From: Tubiluchus corallicola
Lineage: Eukaryota > Priapulida > Priapulimorpha > Priapulimorphida > Tubiluchidae
NCBI GenBank assembly: GCA_030141605.1
Contig: JAQGDQ010000283.1
Location: forward strand, 75,001-139,000
Direction of reading: 5' to 3'
DNA: 64,000 nucleotides
Positions 29,612-42,089 of this stretch are shown in pieces. Position 1 is the stretch's first letter. Each line of letters starts with the position of its first letter. A program made the position numbers and the translations under genes. The notes beneath the pieces were generated by a model. It saw nothing but the letters and a program-made list of their open reading frames with translations, was not told where the DNA came from and made no database searches.

Positions 29612-32600
29612 TCAAGAAGAAGCAGAACTAGACCCACTACTGTAGCGCCGTCGTTTTACTGGTGATCGCGAACGGGGTCGTCTAGGTGATCTTGATCTCC
29701 TCTTCACTGGAGAGCGCCGAAATCTCCCAGGTGACGTCCTCCTGCCCCATCCTCCAGGACGCCGAGGAGGGCTGCGACGAAGAGGTGGGCGAGCCCGTGG
29801 CAGAAGAACCATGCTCACGGTTATTTCTTGACCATCAATCTGACCTGCATCAATGTTAAAAAAGCGGTAATATTTCAAATGATAATTTCTACATAATAAT
29901 TTAGAACATGAAGAAGGTTCTCTAAAAGATGAGGTTAACCAAACCATATACCAGATATTTTCCCAGAAGTAGGGTAGCACTGAATATCATATTTTCAATG
30001 TCACAGACTTGACTCAGTAACTTTGAAAACCAAACTGCTGTATAATATATAATCTATATTACAATATCATTTTTCTGATTGGTTAGAACTTCAGAGAGTC
30101 ATTTTCGTTTAACAAAATAACCCATCATCAGATTACAAAATCAAATTAAAGTCACAAGATTTTTTTGTTATTTGTTGTTTTTATCAATAAAATGATTAAA
30201 TTTTACTCGTGCTACTTCCAACTATATTTTCATTTGCAGTCTGAGGATGGTTTACTTTTTTACGTGAAACGTCATTCTAAAGTTTTAACCTGTCAAAATA
30301 AAAATGAAAAATTTTATATTAGTTACACACAATGAAACAATGCATGAGTGTGTTTCATACAACTTATGCAAAGCAGATTCTCGAACACTTTTGTATAGGA
30401 ACATAATAAGTTCACTTCAGGTGACAAAAATAGAAGAAAAATTATTTGTATTGCGTTTGTGCCGTTGCTATTGCACAAAATAGGCTGTTATACTGCTTTT
30501 CATCTCTAAGGAGCCAGCAATTCTGCAATCGCTTATCACACTTATGCCCAAAGACAAACTTGGCATGTTAAATGGTAAGAATAACAAAATATTGTGGAAA
30601 TTCTGAAAATTCTGTACCTGAGGGTTAAAACTAAAATTCTAAGACTGACTTTTTTAGTAATGTTGAAATGCTGGTCTTAACAAGCAAGGTTCATAGCCTA
30701 GTGGTAACTTCTTCATATCTTGGCTACCAAAGTTAAGATGGTGTCGAGTCGGGCCAGTGAGTGGGCACCTCTATCAGTTCAGTGACTCATCTTACCGACA
30801 CAGCTATGATAATGAGTCAAGTTCTGATTTCATAGTGACCATCCAATTTGAGTAGGACCTGATACTGAGTGCTAGATTTCAATTTGCAGAATTTTAACGT
30901 ATAAAAAAATCAGTACCTTTATCCATGTACTCAATAGCTTTTTCTGCCTCTTCCGGTCTCTCATACTCCACGTATGCATCTCCACGACATAAATGTGGAT
31001 TCATTCTATCGTTCGGCAGCTCCACACTTTTTATATCTCCATAGACGGAAAATATTTCCTAGAAATGTTTCGAAAAATGTAAAATCTTCTGGTTGCATCC
31101 AGCGAAAATCTTCAACTCGGTTGGGCATGGGAAAAGGTGTATTGAAGTATAACGGGGAGTTGTCAAAACTGTAAATGGGAAAAAAGTTAGGGCTAAATTT
31201 CTGCGAACTTGTTTGTGAAGTAATGCTTTTGAGATGCACTATTCCAAGTGCATGTTGGGAATATGCAGATGGGAAATGTGCAGGCCTCGAATTACGCATT
31301 GTCAATGTAACTGACTACCGCCGAACAACTATATCATGCACATGTTAACAAAACTAATGGCTGTATCAAAAAACTCTGTATCTGAGATGATGACAATGTG
31401 TCTCAGTTTATGCATTTATAATAATTGATTTTGATATTTAAGCGACTTTATTACTAGTGCAATTTACGAGTCTCGAAATTATTGCGAGGATCTTCATCGC
31501 AATATTTCCAGCACACATTAATTAATATGGTTTACCATATATCTTTTGACAGAGATTAATAAGACACTCAGGGATCGTACTCTACTTTTCAAAAATATAG
31601 GACATTATTCTAAAAAAATATAGGACATTTTTTGAAAAAATACAGGAATTATAGGACATTTTCCTTAAAGTTTCTAACCTTAAACTACCGCGATTTTCAC
31701 AATTTCATTTGCAAAAGTAAATGATTTTTCCTACCTGTAACAGGAGAGCATTCTTTGGTTGAAGTTGGTATTGTCATTGAGCGGCTTATATACTTCTGGG
31801 TACGCTCTTTCGCCACCTAGATTGTTCAAAATTACATTTTACAAAAACAAGACGAGCAGGAAGTTATCATTGGGCCATCTTATTAGGTGTTTAGTGATCC
31901 TAAAAAACTATCCATTTCATGTCACAATAATCAGACATAAAAAACTTTGTACTAACCGTTCGGGAATCTTCGAATCTTGTATTCACACGCCGTTAGAGCA
32001 TACACCAGAACCATCAACCACGCAATGAGAATACCAACTCTGTAAAAACATACATACTTCGCGACAGACAATTGTTATTTACATTCACTAAAATGCCCAA
32101 ATCATGAAGATATGTACTTATAACATTTAATTGTGGCTATGCACGCCGAAGGCAAGCGAAAAATACCAATAATATTCTCATTTCATTGAGAATTCATGAT
32201 TTTATAGGAATTATAGGACTAGTATGAGCCCTGGACACTGCTATTTTAGCAAACAAATATCTCTCTGGGGTATCTTATGAAATTATAATGAATGCCGTCG
32301 AAGCAACAGACGAAGACATACTCAGCCTTTAATAGAATATCTTTGCAGCATAACCTTAAGGTTGCACTTTACCACAATGAAGGTAATATCTAAAATGTTC
32401 AGATCAAACTTTGGGGCACCTAAATAACTTATACGCAATAGCAAAAAAGTGATAATATGATTCATACGAAAGCAAATAAGTGAGCTATACCTGAACGTGA
32501 TCTTTAGTGACATTCTTAGTGAGTCTGGCAATGCAGACCTTGGAAGATTTTGGCGTGGGACTCCGCCTACGCCTTCGCGGTGACTCTGACCTAATATAAA

Positions 32601-34253
32601 GAATTCCTTTGAACTCCAAAAAAAGTACAATAAAAATAATACAAACACTAAATTGTTAACAGTTACCTAGCAGAAGAAATTATCCATTTAAGGTGCAGAA
32701 GATCTTTAAAAGTGAGGAAGTGACTGTGCAACACATAAATTGAAAATAAAAAAATCAAAACTGATTTATTACAAATGCATGTTAATAGTAACAAACTGCA
32801 AGTCGCTTGTCATTATCACCAGTTGTTAGAAACATTTAATTAACTGTCACAGCTATGTCAGTTAACAAATATTTCCTGCTTGTCTTGTTTCCCTACAACA
32901 CCATACACAATTTAAAAATTATATCTGCTTAGATTAATCATGCTTCTAATGCTTAACCTAAAAGTTTTTATTTATCTTTACAAGTGCTGTGTAATAGTGA
33001 TACTTTTTTCTCCAACAACTCGAAACTAAACTATAAATTGACTAAACGTTTTTAGTTGGGACAAAAAAGACAATAATTAATAAATTTTATTTCATTAAAA
33101 ATTTTGTTTATTAGGTTGTGTCAAGATTTAACTTTTTACTAATTCCAAAACTAGATATGAATAGTGGAAAAAAATCAGGAATAATTAAATTTAACAATAC
33201 TAACTCAACATAAACAAATAATTTAACACAAATGTACATTTAACAACACTTAGGACATGCAGTCTAACTGATATCTCCTAGATTGCCTTCTAGTATGGCT
33301 ACAGTCTGTTCAGAGCCAAATTCAACTACATGTCGAAAAATGTAACAATCTAAAAAATTACAAATACCTTGATCTTCGTCGTCGTTCGTGTTCTCTCTCT
33401 CTTTCTCTCCCTCGGCTTCTGCTTCCCTCTCTTCTTCGTGGACTTCTGTCCTTGTGTTCTTTAGCCGCATCTTTTCTGGGTGATTTATCTTTCTTTGCCT
33501 ACATTATTGTGTACAAGAGAATGTAATAATAACTTCGATACATCCGTATGCCAGGGGAAAGCTTTGTTCTTAGTTAACTTGCTACAAACATAAATCAACT
33601 AATAGCTTAACTTATGTGTTTCTTACTTCAAAGTACTAATTTAAGTTACATATTTAAGAGCTTTTCTTGCATATGATAGCTGATGCAGTCCAACAGCTGT
33701 ACATTTGAGGAATACTCAGCAGACTTCTTTGATGAAAACCAATTGCGAACACCTATTCAAATATATATATCACATCTTAAACAGCTGTACATTTGAGGAA
33801 TACTCAGCAGACTTCTTTGATGAAAACCAATTGCGAACACCTATTCAAATATATATATCACATCTTAAATACTTTTGATAGGATACCAAAGCTTCCTAAA
33901 GTTTCAATATGAAAATAACAGAAAATCAGACAATAATTGATGGAGAATCAATGATAAAATGAAGTAATTTACGGAAAAAAACTTACGGCACAGATAAGTT
34001 CCAGTCTGGGTTGTCGAACATGAACAGATAAAATTGCAAATGCAAAAAAGGAAAAGCAACATTTTAAAAAAATCTATTTGAAAAACAAAAAGTGATTTTT
34101 AAAAATGGGGTGAACCAATCTAGCTAAGAGCAATTTGTAATCTTGCAATAAAATGAATAAATTCTTAAGAACGTTTGGTATTGTAAATCTAAACACCAAC
34201 TATATAGCAAAAATTATTCCTTTTAAGATTAAAAGCACAGCAAAAAATACTTT

Positions 34254-34293
<40 letters not shown>

Positions 34294-35225
34294 TAAGGGA
34301 TTTTTCTTGTGCCACCCTGTAACAAGGGAAGACAGTATAATGCCTTGTCGACTATGACACCAACTACTGTATTATGATTTACAAAACTTATTTGTGAACT
34401 ATGAAATGCATGTGCAAATCTATACCAATAGTTTTGTTGATGGTAAGCTGCTCCAAAACTCCTTTTCGTTTTGAAATGCATTGTTGATGTAATGGACTTC
34501 AGTACCCTTCGCCTTAAAGGAAAAACAAATTGCGAGTAAATTATACCTTGGCCGGAGATGCTGTATCACTTGTCTTATGACTCAACTTTTGCTTGGACTT
34601 TGGTGATCTCGATCTAGACCTTGAAGCTGAACTCTCTGACTCAGAACCAGAACCAGAAGAGCTGTCCGAAGAATATGATGAGCGAGAGTGACTTCGGGAA
34701 CTAAAATAAATTCAATAAATTAGGTAATTTTAATACAGCTTATTTGATAGCAACATGTGTTTGAGCATCTAAATTCATTGGGCTGATGTATTCAATAATT
34801 TGGGGCATAAATTTAAAATATATTCATTCACCAACATAATGACATGTGAAAGTCACAAATACACATGTAAGTTACTCTATGTACAGGTAACTGGACTAAT
34901 ACTTGGCAATATTAAGGAGTCAAAAAATTACAAAATTTCTGGAAAAAAGTAGTCTTTCTATAGCTGGGAAAATTTTGCATAGTTAATAAACCAATGAGTA
35001 ACATCAAGCAAAATATGACTAGGGCTAGTCATTTAAAAACAGTTAAAAGACAGACCATGGCTGTAGTTGATCACCTTAATTATAAAAATGTTTCCCTTTT
35101 TTGAAAAGCACAGCACAATAGCATCAAAACTCCCGATTTGAAGTTACAAACAACAATCCTAAGGAACTAATAAAATTAAATAAGTAAATGCCACACCTGC
35201 TATTACCACTGCTGTGACTTGACAT
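29612..35225 (-). CDS. RNPS1: RNPS1, RNA-binding protein with serine-rich domain (splicing/exon-junction factor), six exons
   Basis: Nuclear splicing activator that joins the peripheral exon-junction ASAP complex. Coding exons on the minus strand are 35225-35197, 34700-34547, 33498-33368, 32590-32491, 31058-30917 and 29844-29612, giving 262 aa with matching phases. The layout is a Ser-rich N-terminus (MSSHSSGNSSSRSHSRSSYS and a long Ser/Glu run), a basic region with SPRR and REREREHERRRR, and an RRM at about residues 123-200. The RRM has KVCIARLTKNVTKDHV, FSVYGDIKSVELPNDRMNPH and GDAYVEYERPEEAEKAIEYM. The tail has GQIDGQEITV, then RS/RP repeats to SSGSSSASS. These are RNPS1 hallmarks rather than those of SR proteins. 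The first exon is short (29 nt) and its donor GTGTGG is weak, so that end is less certain. The introns contain a SINE, a foldback element and an 88-bp tandem duplication. Confidence 0.93.
30685..30885 (+). mobile_element. tRNA-derived SINE, family 1, copy 1 (RNPS1 intron 5)
   Basis: A pol III-like head has an A box TAGCCTAGTGG (30694-30704) and a degenerate B box around GTGTCGAGTC (30741-30750). The spacing is right for a tRNA-derived promoter. It is followed by a core shared with 43505-43625: CAGTTCAGTGACTCAT near the start and CCTGATACTGAGTGCTAGATT near the end. Confidence 0.65.
31569..32233. mobile_element. hAT-like foldback MITE (RNPS1 intron 4)
   Basis: The ends CAGGGATCGTACT and (reversed) CAGGGCTCATACT match for 11 of 13 bases. 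GACACT flanks both sides directly. An internal inverted pair, GTTGGTATTGTCATTG (about 31763-31778) against the reverse of CAATGAGAATACCAAC (about 32022-32037), suggests a fold-back structure. Repeated ATAGGACATT units lie at about 31597-31655. No transposase was seen. Confidence 0.55.
33693..33868. repeat. Perfect 88-bp tandem duplication (RNPS1 intron 2)
   Basis: The unit starting ACAGCTGTACATTTGAGG at 33693 is repeated without a mismatch from 33781. Identical copies point to a recent event or an assembly artefact. It lies about 200 bp upstream of the acceptor of RNPS1 exon 3. Confidence 0.95.
34259..34290. repeat. (AT)n microsatellite
   Basis: A pure AT dinucleotide run of about 15 units in RNPS1 intron 2. 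Confidence 0.9.
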
Positions 35226-36180
35226 ATTGGCTGCAACTTATAATTGATTCAAATCTTGCTCTTTACACAGAAAAATGCGTACTTCATCAGCATATAACAA
35301 AGAAAGCAATGTTCGAACTAGATATGTGCAGGTGTTAATAGGTGCTGCGGCTTATACAGACATGTGCAATCCTTGTCACTGTTCCAATTTTTGCTAAAAA
35401 ACAACAATATCTTATTACCAAAAAATAAAAAACATGAAGCAGAGATTCAAAAAATGAGTTCATTATTAATAAATAAGTAAAAACAATGTCACTTTCACAT
35501 TTCTTGAATAGTGTCAATAGCTCCAAACACAATAAAGATTTGCAAAACAACCAATTTCTATCAAACTACACCTAATATCAGAAAATTGAACAAAATGCAT
35601 TTTAAAAATTTTGCAAAACGAAACAGACAACCAATATTTAAATTAGAAAGAGTAAGACTCTGAAAAATTGTGTCAATGAGGATTCGACCACAAAGCTTTA
35701 AGTCTCAAAACTCCACATCTACTCCTGTGACACATACAGTCTTCCACAAAACTTGATACCTTCAACAGCCTTTCATTACAACCACTTATAAAATCATTAA
35801 ATGAAACATCCGAAGTATAATTTAAGCAGATTAATCAAATTCCTTATACAAAAACAAATGTTAAAAGAGTAGATGTAAATTCTATTCAGGTTTTTAATTT
35901 TCCAATGTTTTACATGGATCTGGATTTAAAACTAGATAAGAAATTGATTTTTAAGATTCCAAATAGTGTTTAGCGCAACAACTAAATTAAAAATAAAGAT
36001 ATATCTTTGCATTAGTTATGACATTTTTCCAATATCGAAATTATGTCAATATCTACATACAGGGGGCATTTTTTGAAAAGACCTAATTCAGGTTATACTT
36101 GTCTTGATAAGCAAAGCAATCATTTAAGGAAGCCTTTTACTTCATACTGTTTAATTCATAGGTAAATTTCTCTGGAAATG
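35226..36180. other. Region upstream of RNPS1, no gene seen
   Basis: AT-rich sequence with only short open frames. It should hold the RNPS1 5' UTR and promoter, but no clear promoter element could be assigned. Confidence 0.4.
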
Positions 36181-36184
36181 TTTT

Positions 36185-36665
36185 TTTTGGAATGGCAATT
36201 CCCATGGGAGGCAACTGCAGTCTATTATTGGCTGACATTTTCTTGTATTACTGTGAGTTTTCATCTATGCAACAGCTTCTTTTAAAGATAAAAAACTTTG
36301 AACACTTTCACTCTTCTGTAGATACACAGAACACTACTGGGTTAATTATAACTTTTTTAACACATTCACAAGATTTATGCATGCAGTTTGCCTACAAATA
36401 GATGTGACAGAGTTGATGATAATCATACAGTTTATTTGGATGTAGCTGTTTGTGTCAAGGAAAAGCATTTGAATGTGGAAGTTTTATACAAGGTAGATGA
36501 TTTTCCATTTTTGTGGTACTGTATACCATTCCTAGGAGTAACATTCCTTTTGAATTAGATTTCAAAGTTTCTGTTAGTCAGCTACTTAGGCTTCCAAGGA
36601 TTAGATCCAGTAAAGAGTTTTTATTAAGAGCATTAAAACTGACCCTGATCGAAATTATGTCAAAT
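36185..36665 (+). mobile_element. Penelope-like element reverse-transcriptase fragment
   Basis: A plus-strand frame gives AIPMGGNCSLLLADIFLYYCE, matching the conserved GIPMGTNCAPLLADLFLY block of Penelope-like RTs. After a frameshift, VYLDVAVCVKEKHLNVEVLY and VDDFPF correspond to the SYLDL...KLYDKRDDF block. After another, SNIPFELDFKVSVSQLLRLP corresponds to the SNIPxxPAYGVYISQLIRxxR block. The order and spacing fit, but three frames are needed, so it is a relic. No GIY-YIG nuclease part was found. Confidence 0.75.
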
Positions 36666-36732
36666 ACGGGATACCGTATGTGACACGTTTTATTGCTTAC
36701 TGTCCCCTTCTCGTTGAAGCGTAGCGTAAGTA

Positions 36733-39720
36733 AGTTTATTAGTTTATTACCATTTTTAAAATACCAAAATACATAACTAAGTGATTTATAAATGTACAAC
36801 AAACAATAAAATTATTGATTAATAGTGAGAGGGTGGCAAAAGAACTGTAAGTTATCGAGGTCAGCCACCCTCTCAGAATTGTTACTAATATAATTAATTA
36901 ATTAATGCGCATGCACCAGGTAATTAAAAATTATCAGATTTTGCATTTAAGACGAATGAAAATTGAATTATTATATGAATGCGTTAGTTTATAATAAAAT
37001 AATGTTCAATAATGGGAAAGAAGAGACACACGTGACTATCCTTAAATAATAATTTAATCTTTACATATTTAAAATTAATATTATGAGGACCTAGATCCAA
37101 TGGAAGAAAAAAATTTAATTTTTTGCTTGTAGCTAGCAAAAGTGGATAAACATGCATGAAGAAAAGAGTTGAAAGCTAAAGTATCTTAAAGTTCTTTAGG
37201 ATTAGAGTTAATTATTACATAATATTAAAGATATACAACAGTGTACCTTACCTCCATAACATACATTTGAGCTGCAATGCTTACTGAAGAATTTGTACAG
37301 CGTGACGCAAATTATCTGTTTATATATAAATGAGGTATTGTAATAACCGGATTCACTGCGAATTGCTCATTAGTATTTAAATAAATGAAATGCAATATCA
37401 ACTTGAGTTAGCATCAGTTGAGATTATTAGTGAATTTAATTTACTTATAATAGAAAAACTTATTAGAAATAACAGAGTTAGCTCAACTACAAGGATTTCA
37501 ACTTAAATGGAAGTAAGGAAAATAGTAGTTATTTAAATTATAGTTAGTTTAGCAAAAATTTGCACAACTTTTAGCATATCATAGATCTACAAAGATGAAT
37601 ACTGAGATATTAATTTTTCTTTATATTTACTGATAATAAAATGATTTGTTTTTAATTTCTTGGGGAATAGAGTTCCAGATATATGGGGGCCTTGATATTT
37701 AAGAGAGCACTGGGCTTCGTTTGTATTATATCTTACTACACTCATACTATTATTTGAGGCAAAACGAGTTTGATAATTGTGTAAAGCAAAAGGTTCGCTC
37801 ATGTATCTGTTAAACAGTTGGGGCAGCATATTATTTTTAAATTTAGAAATAAATTTGGCCAATTCTAGCATATATATATCTGTTATTTTTAAAATTTTCA
37901 ATTGCTTATAGTAAGGAATTGCATGTTCTTTGAGACCAGCAAAGCAAATAGCCTTAACAATTTTATTTTGATAAACAGTAAGATTTTGCATTGTCGTTTT
38001 TTTGGGAGAGCCCCATGTAAGTATTCCATACTCAAAATAAGGGAATACTAGACCACAGTATACTAATTTGAGTGTTGGAACATCTAAGTAGTGTCTAACT
38101 TTAAATAAGCAATTTTACTTATTTTATATGTTAAGTGTTGAATGTGTAAGTTCCAGTTTAACTTGTCATCAATGTGGATTCCTGAAAATTTCATTTGATC
38201 GATCTATGTTAATACTGTTAAATTTAATTCGGAAATTATTTACATCATTATTTGTTCTGTGATTGGTAAAGAGAATAAACTTAGCTTTTTGATAATTGAG
38301 TGTTAATTTGTTTGCCTTTAGCCAGGACTCAATTTTTACAAGTTGGTCATTAACAGTGTTTTCTAAATTTTTGATATTAGATGCGGCCATGAATAAGTTT
38401 GTATTATCTGCAAACATGCACGTTTGAAGGCTAGAGCAGGTTGGTAGGTCATTTACATAGAGTAAAAATAATAAGGGTCCTAGGGTTGAACCTTGAGGGA
38501 CCCCACATGTACTTCCCATAGCAGTAAACTGTTTACAACTGAAGAGATATGATCTAAAGAAGTTAAGTGCATGTCCTTTTATGCCATAGTGTTTTAGGTT
38601 GTCAATTAGTATGCTATGTTGTACTGTATCAAAAGCTTTTTGTAAATCTAGAAAAATTCCACAGGTATACAATTTCTTATCCATGTTATCCAATATTCTG
38701 TCGATTAACTCAGATGTGGCGAGGGCAGTCGAGTAGGTTTTGCGAAATCCAATTGAAAATCTGTTAGTATCCTAAATTAAGTCAAAAAAATATTTAAACG
38801 ATTATATATTAGTTTCTCGAAAATTTTGGCAAATGGGGAAAGTAGTCAAATGGGTCTGTAATTGCTTAAGCCATTAGGTGAGTCAGATTTAAATATTGGT
38901 ATAACTTTAGCAATTTTAAGTGCGTCAAGAAAAGCGGCTTTAGTGATTGATTTATTAAATAGATCAGTCAGTATTGGAGCTAATGTCAGTTTGGCTAATT
39001 TGTAGTAGTACTGGTACCTCATCAGGTCCCGGTGATTTATTACTATTGAGATTATTAAGTTCATTGTGAGTTTCTTGCACCAGAATAGGGTTAAAGAAAA
39101 ACAATTTCTGAGCAGGATTATGTAAAAAGTCATTATGGTTTAGTTCGTTAGTTAGTTCGATTTTGGCTGCTAAGTTGGCTCTAATTGTAGTAAAATGATT
39201 ATTAAGGGCTCACATATAACAGCTTCATTGTTTGTTTCAGTACCGTTAATTTTTATTTTATTGGGCAGAATGCTAGCTTTATTTTTACGATTAGCTAAAT
39301 CGTTAATAGTGATCCATATCTTTCTTGTGTTATTTTTATTATTTAGCAACAATTTCTGGTAGTATTGCTTTTTAGCTTTTTCCTTTGTATGGTTTAATAT
39401 ATTCGAATACGTTTCATAGTAATTTTGTTTATACAGACTATTAGAAAATTTGTGTGATTTGTACAGTTTACTTCTGACTTTTATTGATTTTAACAAACCT
39501 AGTGTTATCCATGGTTTTTTGTAAGTTCTTGTTTGTTTCCTAGATAGGGTTTTTAATGGCAAGTGTTTGTTTGTAATACTTTTAAAAGTTTTATAAAATA
39601 TGTTAAGTGCTTCATTGGTATGTAAGTTGGAGAAATCAGTAGTATTTAAGGCTTCGTGCAGCTCAAGCACATAGTTCTCTTTAACGAAGTTAGTTTTATC
39701 CATGACTGTAACCTTGTGAA
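36733..39720 (-). mobile_element. L2-type LINE, copy 2 (near-complete RT part, inactivated)
   Basis: Read on the minus strand it has the linker before the RT (39703-39170), NYRPI (about 38850), LDLQKAFDTVQHSIL (about 38650), GVPQGSTLGPLLFLLYVNDL (about 38500) and the catalytic box as FADN instead of FADD (about 38410). The C-terminal region is at 37991-37587, and a 3' UTR carries the family hairpin at 36827-36874. C-terminal residues match copy 1 (QNKIVKAI, LELAKFISKFKNN). Frameshifts and the Asp-to-Asn change mean it is dead. No complete endonuclease domain was found, so it is probably 5'-truncated. Confidence 0.9.
36827..36874 (-). other. Conserved LINE 3' hairpin, copy 2 (perfect 11-bp stem)
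   Basis: GAGAGGGTGGC (36827-36837) and GCCACCCTCTC (36864-36874) pair perfectly around a 26-nt loop. The loop contains TGACCTCGATAACTTACAG on the LINE sense strand, matching the loops of copies 1 and 3. Confidence 0.8.
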
Positions 39721-40599
39721 ATTTCCTAGCAACGGATATTAGTACATTCCCTAGCTGAATTTTTATGCTATCTCCCTAGCATGGACATCTCAAAGATGGA
39801 ATGTCTAACATCTCAAAGCACATCTCTAGTCTCTTCCAATAAAGATCAAGATTGGAACCATACCTGACAAAAGAATCTACTTTTAATTTGCCTAAGGTAC
39901 CTAAGATATCTTATATAATATATGTATATCGGCTTGATACAAGAATCGGAAATAACTAAAATTATCAAATCATTCAGGAGTTAACCTTTTTTCTTTAACT
40001 GCGCCACATTTTCTTTGTTGAACAGTCGGATACCAAAACGGAAAACATGCCTTGTGTTGATTGGTATTCACAGTAACAGAAATCTTTAGATCTCATCCTG
40101 ATATTCGCCTTGGTTTACCTGTATAAATGATTTTTGCATCACAGCTGTGTGACAAATTTTACACTCGTCTAATACGTCTATCACTGGAAAGATGATAATT
40201 CTTTTTCATCGCCCAGAAAAAAATAAAACACAAAAACTATTATTTCTGTTTAGAAACGAACAGAATCGATTATCGAAAAATTTCGTAAACAAGAATTAGA
40301 AAACTACAAACTGTTAACTGTTGGCACTACACTTTCTACAGCACAGTGTTTTATCTTCAGATAGAAAAAGTGATAATGAAAACACAAAAATCAAAATGAT
40401 CTGTGTCTTTTATTTTATAAAAATATAGCACTATAACTATTTATGACAGAATTATGATACAGAAATAATTTATTCAATGATTTTTTTTTAAATTAAGATT
40501 TTGACTTTTGACAGTAATTCACCCGCTCCACTTAATTATCAGAGTGAGGTATATAATAATAGGATAGATAATATATACTTTACTCCAAGGATGCTAAGA

Positions 40600-42081
40600 A
40601 ATTATTGCTTAACGTTAATGTAAACAAGGCTGCAGGTCCTGATGACATATATATATATATATAAGTCCTAGAATACTAAAAGGAGACAGCTGAATTTGTG
40701 TACTTCCCACTGTCTTGCATTTTTCGCCTATCATTGGATCAAACTAAAGTACCTAATACATTATGAATAATATCACATGTTACACCTGTCTTTAAAAAGG
40801 GCAATAGGTCAGTGGTAGAAAATTACAGACCTGTTAGCTTAAAGGCATGGAGAAACTGATAAGACAAAAGTTAGTATAATACCTTGAAGAGAATGACATG
40901 TTATGTAATGAACAGCATGGGTTTAGAAAAGTTAGCTCATGCCTAACTAATTTGTTGACAACATTTGATGAGTGGACAAATATATATGATGAAGGACTGC
41001 CATTTGATGTAATATAATTATTTAGATTTCAAAAAGGCTTTCGATACTGTTCCCCATAGTAGGCATATTTATAAATATGATAAGTAAGGAGTTACAGATA
41101 ACATTAAAATACAGATCAAAGGTTCTTGAGAGAGAGAGGAAACAATGTGTAGTTATAAATAATAACAGTTCTGGCTAAGCTAGCATAACCTCAGGCGTGC
41201 CTCAAGGCTCTGTGATTGGCCCAGTTTTATTTTTGTTGTTTATTAATGACTTGCCTGCTTCTCTGTCCACCAAAAGCAAAATTTTTACAGACAATACTTA
41301 TTGTCATCAGATGATACTTATACTCATCCAGTATTGTCATGCTTAGATAGCATCATAAAATGGTCAGCAGAATGATTACCCGAGTTTAATAGAGATAAAT
41401 GTTAAGTTTAACATATTAGTAAAAATAATCCCAAACGTAATTATTACATGCCAGGATGGGTATGAAATAAATGATGTAACTCACGAGACAGACCCTGGTT
41501 TAACTGTTACAGATCAGATAACCTAAGTTTTTTATGTATATCTGTAAAGCAACTGCGAAAGCTAACAGGATTTTAGGCATGATTAAAAGAACTTTTACTT
41601 ATATTAATAAGGAATCTCTATTATCACTGTAGAAAACTTCTGTAAGACCTCATTTGGAATTATTGTGTACAAGTCTGGCCACCCTATCTGTAGAAAGATA
41701 AAGGTACATTAGAAAAGGTTCAGAAACGTGCCACAAAACTAGTTCCTGAGTTAAAACACTTACCTTATGTTGTGAGGCTGAATGAGTTAAAACTCACATC
41801 ATTAGAAGATCGTAGAATAAGAGGCGATCTCATTGAGGTCTTTGAATTGGTTCAAGGTTATAATAATGCCAATTATGAAACGGTTCAAATCAAGAACTTA
41901 CCCTGGCTTACGAGGACACTGTTTTGCTTTCGAAATTAATAGGACACATTATAATCTAAGAAAGTTTTTTTGTAGTAATAAAACTGTTTGTCTGTGGAAC
42001 GGCTTACCTGAGTACACAGTGTTGGCCCCCAGTACAAATCCTTTTGAGAAAAGATATGACAGACACTATCATAATTTGTAA
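40600..42081 (+). mobile_element. Degraded CR1/Rex-like LINE, plus strand
   Basis: In-order RT motifs in broken frames are VNKAAGPDDI (about 40620), NYRPVSL (about 40825), ENDMLCNEQHGFRK (about 40890-40930), LLTTFDEWTNIYDEGLPFDV (about 40955-41010), FKKAFDTVPHS (about 41030), [20 protein letters not shown] (about 41195-41255) and SVRPHLELL (about 41640). Then come KLVPELKHLPYVVRLNELKL and SLEDRRIRGDLIEVFELVQG, and a C-terminus at 41833-42081. An AT repeat has grown inside it at about 40648-40663. It belongs to a different family from the L2-type copies. Confidence 0.85.
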
Positions 42082-42089
42082 AATAATTT

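Noticed and set aside
33986-34004. Possible 19-nt microexon in RNPS1 intron 2 (AG before, GTAAGT after)
   Set aside because: Its length would break the reading frame between exons 2 and 3, which join perfectly without it.
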